Origin: Sulfitobacter noctilucae
GTDB lineage: Bacteria > Pseudomonadota > Alphaproteobacteria > Rhodobacterales > Rhodobacteraceae
NCBI RefSeq assembly: GCF_000622365.1
Contig: NZ_JASC01000014.1
Location: forward strand, 1,488,001-1,552,000
Length of the DNA stretch: 64,000 nucleotides
Direction of reading: 5' to 3'
The position numbers were made by a program, and so were the translations under genes. A model generated the notes under the pieces. It did no database searches and was not told the DNA's origin. It worked only from the letters and a program-made list of their open reading frames with translations. Shown piece by piece: positions 57,430 through 64,000 of the stretch. The first letter of the stretch is position 1; each line of letters begins with the position of its first letter.

Positions 57430-59997
57430 CTACCCTATCTTGTGGCGAATTGCCAATTGGGCCGCTGCGAGCCGTGCAACCGGAACGCGAAAAGGTGAAC
57501 AAGAAACATAATCAAAACCCGCATCCCGGCAAAAAGCAATCGATTCGGGGTTGCCCCCGTGCTCTCCGCAGATTGACAATGTGATGCCTGGCTGCACGGA
57601 CCGACCCCGGTCGGCACCCAATTTCAACAGCTCTCCCACGCCGTCATTATCAAGCACGTGAAACGGGTCTTCAGGGAAAACGCCCTGCTGCACATAGTCC
57701 GACATGAAGCGTCCCGCATCGTCGCGCGAAAGCCCATAGGTCATCTGTGTCAGGTCGTTGGTGCCAAAGCTGAGGAACGCGCAATGAGGTGCAATCTCGG
57801 CCGCGCGAAGCGCCGCGCGCGGGGTTTCGACCATGACGCCGAGACGGTAAGCAAAGCTGGCATCCTGTTCGGTGCGCACCGCGGCGGCGACGGCATCGAC
57901 CGAGGCTTTGACCAGTTCGACTTCGCGGCGGGCAGAGACCAGCGGGATCATGATCTCGGGCACCACCGGATCGCCATCGCGGCTGGCCTTGATCGTCGCC
58001 TCAAAGATGGCACGCGCCTGCATTTCATAAATCTCAGGCACCGTCACACCCAACCGCACACCGCGCAGACCCAACATCGGGTTATATTCCGACATCGCTT
58101 CAATCCGGCGGGTCACGCTGGAGAGCGGCAGATCAAGCGCATCTGCCAACTCGCGCTGGCCCTGTTTGTCCATGGGCAGGAATTCATGCAACGGCGGGTC
58201 AAAGAGCCGGATGCACACGGGCTGTCCCTGCATGATACGGAAAAGCTGGGTGAAGTCATCGCGCTGCATCGGCAGCAAACGCTCTAGCACAGCGCGGCGG
58301 TCTTTGCCCGTCTCTGCAAAGATCATCTCGCGCATCACGGTTAGGCGACCCGGCTCAAAAAACATATGCTCGGTCCGGCACAAGCCGATGCCGTGGGCGT
58401 TGAAGTTGCGGGCGGTCTGCGCATCGGCAGGGGTGTCGGCATTGGCCCGCACCCCGATGTCGGCCACATCCTCGGCCCATTGCATCAAACGCGTGAATGT
58501 CTCGTCCAGCGCAGCCTCTTGCATCTTGGCCGCTCCTGCCAGCACCTGACCGCTGCTGCCATCGACCGTGATCGTATCGCCAACATTGAACACGCGGCCA
58601 TCTGGCGCGGTGAGCTGGCGCTTGATCAGGTTGAACTTCATATTGGACACGCCGACCACACAAGGCAGGCCCATGCCACGCCCGATCACAGCAGCATGGC
58701 TGGTGATGCCACCGCGTTCCGTCAGCACGGCAACGGCGGCCTGCATGCCGCGAATATCTTCCGGGCTGGTTTCACGCCGGATCAGGATGCAAGGCTCGTT
58801 GCGCGAGGCACAGGCCTGCGCTTCCGTGGCGGAAAACACCATCTTGCCAGTCGCGGCACCCGGACTGGCGGCGATGCCATGCCCTATGATGTCGCGTTTG
58901 AACGCGGGACTGATCTGTCGGTGCAGCAGCTCGGTCAGCGTGCGCGGCTCGACCCGCATCAGGGCTTCTTCGCGCGGGATGATACCCTCATCGGCCAGCG
59001 CCACAGCAATCCGCACCGCGGCGCGGGAGGACCGTGCTACGCGCATCCCGTCCAGGATGTGCAATTCGCCTCCCTCGATCACAAACTCGACCAGCATCTC
59101 GGCCCGCAGCTTTTTGCGCATCAATGCCGCATGGGCGAGCAACTGGGCATAGGCATCGGGGGCAAGCTCTTCCAGGGAGGGACCGCGCGGGTCGCGGGTG
59201 ATATAAAGTGCGGCGGCATCCCCCTCCATCGCATCACGTCCCTGCGACTGGCTCAGATACCGGCCCGTCACCTGCGGCAACCCCGTGTCGCTGTCCACCA
59301 GTTGCAACACGCCCGAGCCGCATTCGCCCACGCCGACGCCAAAGGCCATCTGCTGCACTACCAACCCCAGACCGGCATCGGCAGGCGCACCCTTGGCCTG
59401 CCGCAACAGCCGCGCCGAAGTGCCATCCCACGCCCGCGCCATCGAACGCAGCACGGCCGAAAGCTGAACCGTGGTGTCTTGCGGAAACACCTCTTCTTGC
59501 TCGGCCTCATAGGCCCGCAGCGTCTGTTCGAGTGCGGCACGCCCCTGCCCCGAAACATCGTCAAACATATCAGGGTCCAACCGTGCCACGTTGATCGCAT
59601 AGCTTTGCACAAAGCGGGTATAGAGCGCGGCCGCAGGCCCTTCGCCGATGACACCACATAATTCCTCGAACCGGCGGTCGTTGATCCCGATGTTCAGCAC
59701 AGCCCCCGGCCCGCCCCAATCGGGGTCTTCGCTGGAGGGACGCACACACATCAAGGCGCCCGGCTGCATCTGGGCCACGATGGCGGCGACATCGGGCATC
59801 TCGCCCTTGGCGATCTTGGTCACAGCCTCGAATGAAATCGCCACGGTGCGCGGCACCGGCAGATCAAGCCGCACCAGCCGTTGCAGGCACTTGGCCCGCC
59901 CGCCGTGCGTGTGGTTCGCAATCGGCGCCTTGGCCGTGACAAGAGTTGTTGTGGGGTTATTCTGCACTGCAGCACCTATGGAGTTCTGATGCAGCAT
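57430..59997 (-). CDS. PPDK-like PEP-utilising protein with a degenerate ATP-grasp half
   Basis: The 855-residue protein aligns by motif with pyruvate phosphate dikinase. The swivelling domain keeps the catalytic His434 in GGITSHAAVIGRGMG. The C-terminal PEP/pyruvate barrel is intact (GLCRTEHMFF, MLGLRGVRLG, GVMVETPRAAL, SFGTNDLTQM, CGEHGGNPES). The N-terminal nucleotide half is altered. The usual G-G-K-G is GGRA (32-35), and the usual S-M-P-G-M-M-D-T loop is replaced by sequence around DPDWGGPGAV (91-100). The Gln of the usual L-Q-T-R is Asp316. Normal ATP-dependent PPDK activity is therefore doubtful. It lies downstream of glyS. Confidence 0.85.
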   Translation of the reverse strand: MLHQNSIGAAVQNNPTTTLVTAKAPIANHTHGGRAKCLQRLVRLDLPVPRTVAISFEAVTKIAKGEMPDVAAIVAQMQPGALMCVRPSSEDPDWGGPGAVLNIGINDRRFEELCGVIGEGPAAALYTRFVQSYAINVARLDPDMFDDVSGQGRAALEQTLRAYEAEQEEVFPQDTTVQLSAVLRSMARAWDGTSARLLRQAKGAPADAGLGLVVQQMAFGVGVGECGSGVLQLVDSDTGLPQVTGRYLSQSQGRDAMEGDAAALYITRDPRGPSLEELAPDAYAQLLAHAALMRKKLRAEMLVEFVIEGGELHILDGMRVARSSRAAVRIAVALADEGIIPREEALMRVEPRTLTELLHRQISPAFKRDIIGHGIAASPGAATGKMVFSATEAQACASRNEPCILIRRETSPEDIRGMQAAVAVLTERGGITSHAAVIGRGMGLPCVVGVSNMKFNLIKRQLTAPDGRVFNVGDTITVDGSSGQVLAGAAKMQEAALDETFTRLMQWAEDVADIGVRANADTPADAQTARNFNAHGIGLCRTEHMFFEPGRLTVMREMIFAETGKDRRAVLERLLPMQRDDFTQLFRIMQGQPVCIRLFDPPLHEFLPMDKQGQRELADALDLPLSSVTRRIEAMSEYNPMLGLRGVRLGVTVPEIYEMQARAIFEATIKASRDGDPVVPEIMIPLVSARREVELVKASVDAVAAAVRTEQDASFAYRLGVMVETPRAALRAAEIAPHCAFLSFGTNDLTQMTYGLSRDDAGRFMSDYVQQGVFPEDPFHVLDNDGVGELLKLGADRGRSVQPGITLSICGEHGGNPESIAFCRDAGFDYVSCSPFRVPVARLAAAQLAIRHKIG

Positions 59998-60149
59998 AGG
60001 CGGTATTTGAGGGCTGGCAAGCGGCTTGCCCTTCTGACGTAGCGCTCTGCAAACCGTGATACGCGCGGACAGGGCGGTATGGTCATGCCTGTTGCGTGTC
60101 TCGCAGCAATTGCAGGAAAGACAACAAACGCCTTCCCCGCCGTTCGGTG

Positions 60150-62213
60150 TTAGCCGTCGATGCGCGTCAGATCCGCGACTGATGTGCAGATGGTGCGGAT
60201 CCGGCTGAGCAGGTTCAAACGGTTGCGGCGCACGGTGGCGTTGTCGCTGTTGACCTGCACCGCCTCGAAAAACGCATCGATGGGCCTGCGCAGGGCGGCC
60301 ATTGCGGACATGGCGGTGATGAAATCCTGTGCATTCATTGCGGGGGTGATCACGGCTTCGGCCTCATCGAGGGCCTTGAACAAGGCCTTCTCTTCGTCTG
60401 TCTCGGAAAACTTCACATCCGCGCCGTAGGAGTATTCGACGCCGTCCGCTTCCTCGGCTTGCGTGAGGATGTTGTTGGCGCGTTTGAAGCCCTGGATCAG
60501 GTTTTCACCATCGTCGGTGTTGAGGGTTTCGCTGAGGGCGCGGGCGCGTTTGACGAGAAGGGTCAGATCGTCGTTGCCTTCCATGGCGATGCAGGCGTCG
60601 ATGATGTCGTGGCGAATGCCTTGGTCCCGCAGGTAGACTTTGAGACGATCGTGGAGGAAAGCGATGAGATCATTCGCGTCAGCCGATGCGTTGGCGCTGC
60701 GCACCGCCTCAGACGTCCGAAGAGAGACATCGTTCTCGATGAGGATGCGTATAACCCCCAGCGCCGCCCGCCGCAAAGCAAACGGATCCTTGCTCCCCGT
60801 CGGCTTCTCATCAATCGCCCAGAACCCGGTCAACTTGTCGATCTTCTCGGCCAGCGCCACGGCCACTGACACGGGTGCGGTCGGCACATCATCGGATGGC
60901 CCCAAAGGCGCGTAGTGTTCCTGCGCCGCAGCGGCCACCCCATCGGACATGCCCGCTGCCTGCGCGTAGTAACGGCCCATCAAGCCCTGCAATTCGGGGA
61001 ATTCATACACCATTTCAGAGGACAGATCGGCCTTGGCGACCCGCGCCGCCTGCTCTGCTTCATCCGCATCGGCCCCCACCATCGGGGCCAATTCGCGGGC
61101 CAGCACGGCCATGCGTTCGATCAACTCGGCCTGTGTGCCCAGTTTGTTGTGGAAGGTCACGTTCTCCAGCGCCTTGACCCAAGCGTTCATGCCTTCGTCA
61201 GATTTCGCCACGCGCAGGTCGTTCTCCCAAAAGAACTTCGCGTCAGACAACCGTGCCGACAGCACCTTTTCGTTGCCCGCCAATATCGTCGCGCCATCGT
61301 CCGCCGTGGTGCGATTGGCCACGGTGATGAAGCGCTCGATCTGGCCGGACTTGGGGTTGCGCACGGAGAAGAACTTCTGGTGTTCGCGCATGGAAGTCTG
61401 CAAAACCTCCGGCGGCAGGCCCAGAAAATCATCCGCGATCCGGCCCATCAGCACTACGGGCCATTCCACCAGCCCTGCGACCTCGGCCAGCAACCCGGCG
61501 TCCTCTACCACCTCAAGTCCGTTGGCGAAGGCCATATTCGTCGCGTCGTTCCAGATCGTTTCGGCCCGTGCATCGGCGCGCAACACCACATGGGCGCGGG
61601 CCAACTTGGTCTCGTAATCATCAAAGCCACTGACGGTGATCGCGTCCGGTGACAGAAAGCGGTGGCCGTAGGTCACATCGCCCGACTTGATCCCGTCGAC
61701 CTCCATCGGTACGACCTCCGCACCGCCTTCATCGCTGATCACGCAGAGGATGGATTGCAAGGGGCGCACCCATTTCAGACTGCCACTGCCCCAGCGCATG
61801 GACTTGGGCCATGGGAAATCACGGATTGTCTGGTCTAGCACCTCGGCCACGATCTCCGCCGCCGGACGGCCCGGTTTGTGGATCATCGCAAACAGGATCG
61901 CGCCCTTGGGGGTTTCACGTTCCTCAAGCTGGTCGCGGGTGACGCCGGCACCGCGCAGGAACCCCTCGATGGCTTTTTCGGGCGCGTCGGCCTTCGGGCC
62001 TTTGCGTTCTTCGGTCACAGCGGGGCTGGCCGCCAACATCCCGTCAATCGCCAGCGTCAAACGGCGCGGCGTGGCGAAAGCGGCTGCGGAGGCATAGGTC
62101 ACGCCGGCCTCGACCAGACGATTGGTCAGTAGCTTTTGCAGATCCTCCGCGGCACGCTTTTGCATGCGCGCGGGAATTTCTTCGGAGAAAAGCTCAATCA
62201 GCAGGTCAGGCAC
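60150..62213 (-). CDS. glyS: Glycyl-tRNA synthetase beta subunit
   Basis: GlyS is the large subunit of the heterotetrameric bacterial glycyl-tRNA synthetase. The 687-residue protein begins M(V)-P-D-L-L-I-E-L-F-S-E-E-I-P-A-R-M, the family N-terminus. It has KSMRWGSGSLKWVRPLQSI, HQKFFSVRN, and a C-terminal DALR-like anticodon region. I chose GTG at 62213 because GAAGGA lies eight bases upstream; the ATG at 62222 sits directly on that site with no spacer. glyQ is not adjacent inside the window; two or three small genes lie upstream. Confidence 0.96.
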   Translation of the reverse strand: MPDLLIELFSEEIPARMQKRAAEDLQKLLTNRLVEAGVTYASAAAFATPRRLTLAIDGMLAASPAVTEERKGPKADAPEKAIEGFLRGAGVTRDQLEERETPKGAILFAMIHKPGRPAAEIVAEVLDQTIRDFPWPKSMRWGSGSLKWVRPLQSILCVISDEGGAEVVPMEVDGIKSGDVTYGHRFLSPDAITVSGFDDYETKLARAHVVLRADARAETIWNDATNMAFANGLEVVEDAGLLAEVAGLVEWPVVLMGRIADDFLGLPPEVLQTSMREHQKFFSVRNPKSGQIERFITVANRTTADDGATILAGNEKVLSARLSDAKFFWENDLRVAKSDEGMNAWVKALENVTFHNKLGTQAELIERMAVLARELAPMVGADADEAEQAARVAKADLSSEMVYEFPELQGLMGRYYAQAAGMSDGVAAAAQEHYAPLGPSDDVPTAPVSVAVALAEKIDKLTGFWAIDEKPTGSKDPFALRRAALGVIRILIENDVSLRTSEAVRSANASADANDLIAFLHDRLKVYLRDQGIRHDIIDACIAMEGNDDLTLLVKRARALSETLNTDDGENLIQGFKRANNILTQAEEADGVEYSYGADVKFSETDEEKALFKALDEAEAVITPAMNAQDFITAMSAMAALRRPIDAFFEAVQVNSDNATVRRNRLNLLSRIRTICTSVADLTRIDG

Positions 62214-62292
62214 GGGAGGCATCCTTCGTCTTGCCGCATTGCGGCGCGTCTTTGCGAGTTGAGATAGCCGCCCAGCCCGCAAGGGTCCAGAG

Positions 62293-63123
62293 CTAGGTTA
62301 CCGATTTGAGCTTTGCGGCCAATGTCTCGACGTCCGGGCTGCTGAGTTTAGGGACAACCCGATAGGCAGCCTCGACGAAGTTGTAGAAGGCAAAGGCGAC
62401 AAGCCCCAGCCCCGCAGCGCCCATGAGGAGCCGTCCGTATGTCATACCGCGCAACTCGGTCAAGGCAGCACCCAGCCCCCCTGCTTGTCCGGGGTCGGCA
62501 TTGAAGGCCGCGAAGCCGATAGAGGTTGCAACAAGTGCCAGTAACGCACCGTAGATAACCAGACCAGCGGTCAGCACCGGATCCACCTGCGTGGTAAAGT
62601 CAGAGGCGGCGAGGTGCTCCTTGTACTTCCCGCTCCAGCCTTTGTAGGCATAGTAGATGCCGGCCCCCGCGATCACTGCTGCCGCTGCGCCAATTAGCCA
62701 ACGGCCCATCGGCATCTGCATTATTTTTTGGGTCCAATCCTGTGCGCTGTCATCCGTACCCGCACCGCCCATCGCAAGTCCAATGACGGACAGGCCGATG
62801 ATCCCGTGAATGATGCCCGTGGTGATCTGCCCGCCGCGTGCCGTTATTCCCTTGGCATCATGCCCGTGATCCTCGACATCCGCGATGCCCGCAACGATCC
62901 GCCAGACCATATAGGCGAAAAGGCCAATACCAATAGCCCAAAGAGCGATTACACCCAAGGGAGTAGCGCGGAGTTCGGCCAAGGCACCTTTGGTGCCTTC
63001 GGCCTGCCCGGACCAGAGTGCCGCCTTGAAGGCCAGTCCGCCCACAACAAGATAAATAGCGGCCCGCGCACCATAGCCCGCCCGCATGATCCATTTCAAA
63101 GTGTGAACGGATGAACTCGACAT
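62293..63123 (-). CDS. DUF1206 membrane protein
   Basis: The 276-residue protein has six membrane spans arranged as three similar pairs, each with a G-Y-x-A-R-A or comparable motif (M-R-A-G-Y-G-A-R-A-A-I-Y-L, and R-G-M-T-Y-G-R-L-L-M). This is the three-repeat pattern of DUF1206. Function is unknown. The start at 63123 (M-S-S-S-S-V) is the second Met of the frame and is closer to the purine-rich region. It precedes glyS by 79 bases. Confidence 0.9.
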   Translation of the reverse strand: MSSSSVHTLKWIMRAGYGARAAIYLVVGGLAFKAALWSGQAEGTKGALAELRATPLGVIALWAIGIGLFAYMVWRIVAGIADVEDHGHDAKGITARGGQITTGIIHGIIGLSVIGLAMGGAGTDDSAQDWTQKIMQMPMGRWLIGAAAAVIAGAGIYYAYKGWSGKYKEHLAASDFTTQVDPVLTAGLVIYGALLALVATSIGFAAFNADPGQAGGLGAALTELRGMTYGRLLMGAAGLGLVAFAFYNFVEAAYRVVPKLSSPDVETLAAKLKSVT

Positions 63124-63183
63124 ATGCGCCCCCTGTTGCATCTGATACAGCGTTCGGGAGCGGCCTTTGGTTCCCGGCTAATG

Positions 63184-63708
63184 CTATTCAGTTGCTTCCG
63201 CAGGGCGGCGTGGGCATTCCTCGCCCACAATGGTACCATCATAGGCTTTGTCGCCACAGTCGTTCAATTCGTGCCAGACATAGCCGCGTCCGTCTTCGGT
63301 GATTGCCACAATCCGGTCCACACCGAAGTCCACGTTCTTTGCACCCATGAATGTAAGTGCCGTACCTGCCTCCAGCTCGGCCCCGATTTCGGATGCGTCG
63401 AAGCATTCAAACCAGTCAGGCGCATTGCGCGGGTCGACATTGTCGACCAGCACATAGTTTTCTGTCAGGAAAGCAAGGCTTTGCGAGGTGGTGAAACAGG
63501 CCCGGTACCGGATCGGAGAGCTTTCGGCGTCGATGGCTTGAAAATTGTCAAACACGATGGTTTCGGGCTGATCGGACGTCAGCGACACCAGTTGCACATC
63601 TTCGGTCGCCACGGCCTCGTAGAAGCCATAGACCTGAAGGTAGTACATGCCGATCCCTGCCGCGAGTGATGAGATAAGAATGATGACCCCCATGATTCTG
63701 CCGGTCAT
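63184..63708 (-). CDS. DUF6446-like membrane-anchored protein
   Basis: The 174-residue protein has an N-terminal membrane anchor (about 4-25, RIMGVIILISSLAAGIGMYYLQ). A periplasmic domain follows with F-D-N-F-Q-A-I-D-A-E-S-S-P-I-R-Y-R-A-C-F and several Cys residues. I recall this as DUF6446, found near glyQ/glyS in Rhodobacteraceae; the recall is moderate. The start at 63708 overlaps the VOC stop by four bases (ATGA). Confidence 0.75.
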   Translation of the reverse strand: MTGRIMGVIILISSLAAGIGMYYLQVYGFYEAVATEDVQLVSLTSDQPETIVFDNFQAIDAESSPIRYRACFTTSQSLAFLTENYVLVDNVDPRNAPDWFECFDASEIGAELEAGTALTFMGAKNVDFGVDRIVAITEDGRGYVWHELNDCGDKAYDGTIVGEECPRRPAEATE

Positions 63709-64000
63709 TGCTGTGCACTTTCTGCTGTCGGCATTTCGGTTCCGAAACACAGGACGTTGCCGTCCGGATCGGTGACCTCAACCTCTTTCATATTGTATGC
63801 CGTTACAGTCGGACCTTTGAACACGCAGCTCACAGCCGATAGATGCGCAACCAGTTCTATCAGATCATCCATGTAGAAATGCGCGCGCCAGCCTGCGTAG
63901 GGCACTTCTGCACCATCCCAAGCGCTGAGAAATATCATTGCATCGCCGGCACGGAAAATACCAAAGCCCGGATCAGGTTCGCCGGCTTCAGTGATTGGCT
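63705..64000 (-). CDS. VOC family protein (C-terminal part, cut by window edge)
   Basis: The frame is open from 64000, so the 5' end lies outside the window. The visible 97 residues include GFGIFRAGDAMIFLSAW, a domain-swap strand and a C-terminal V-E-V-T-D-P-D-G-N-V-L-C-F-G, which is typical of VOC proteins. The Glu/Asp before the end could bind metal. Its stop overlaps the next gene, so they are likely cotranscribed. Confidence 0.8.
   Translation of the reverse strand, partial: PITEAGEPDPGFGIFRAGDAMIFLSAWDGAEVPYAGWRAHFYMDDLIELVAHLSAVSCVFKGPTVTAYNMKEVEVTDPDGNVLCFGTEMPTAESAQQ

Overview
The window is a contiguous piece of a chromosome from an alphaproteobacterium of the Rhodobacterales, most likely the marine Roseobacter group. 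The evidence is a full dcw (division and cell wall) cluster ending ftsZ-lpxC-bamD-recN, a FtsZ with a long Gln/Pro-rich linker, a DUF1127/CcsR-type small RNA locus, small proteins I recall only from Rhodobacteraceae (DUF2484-like, DUF6446-like), and a GC-rich, densely packed gene arrangement. I see no rRNA, tRNA, CRISPR array, prophage or insertion sequence.

Positions 1-27122 (mostly minus strand) hold the dcw cluster. It is transcribed mraZ, rsmH, ftsL, ftsI, murE, murF, mraY, murD, ftsW, murG, murC, four small membrane proteins, murB, ddl, ftsQ, ftsA, an acyltransferase-like gene, ftsZ, lpxC, bamD, recN. Many junctions are 1- or 4-base start/stop overlaps. Three unrelated genes interrupt it: a glutaminase and a HI0933-type flavoprotein on the plus strand, and a peroxiredoxin-like gene. 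The roughly 830-base region upstream of mraZ holds a near-ideal triple MraZ box over a candidate promoter, more TGGG-repeat clusters, a perfect DnaA box and several perfect inverted repeats.

Positions 27952-34444 carry a secreted CAP-domain/RTX protein, a membrane protein, an Mrp/ApbC-type Fe-S ATPase, a DUF1127 gene with CCTCC-loop hairpins, and a UvrD/PcrA helicase. The DUF1127 locus is the most interesting part. Two regulatory modules with matching end boxes 68 bases apart precede, respectively, a stand-alone pair of hairpins with a terminator, and the DUF1127 gene followed by four hairpins with CCTCC-containing loops. This resembles the CcaF1/CcsR ('cuckoo' RNA) locus of Rhodobacter sphaeroides, with an extra copy in front.

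Positions 34615-49843 are mainly metabolic: alpha-hydroxyacid oxidase, pyruvate carboxylase, a serine hydrolase, VOC and DUF2244 proteins, YqeY, CarA, a GntR regulator, a HAD nucleotidase, a UbiH-type hydroxylase and a class V aminotransferase. A membrane glycosyltransferase with an N-terminal MshEN-like (candidate c-di-GMP-binding) domain lies just downstream of a perfect CtrA-type box and a hairpin that contains its ribosome binding site.

Positions 49938-64000 hold two overlapping Lrp/AsnC regulators divergent from ilvC, a 56-residue membrane protein, a DMT exporter, the folB-folP-glmM operon (FolB has a long extra C-terminal domain), a SleB-type hydrolase, a PPDK-like protein with a degenerate ATP-grasp half, glyS, a DUF1206 protein, a DUF6446-like protein and a truncated VOC gene.
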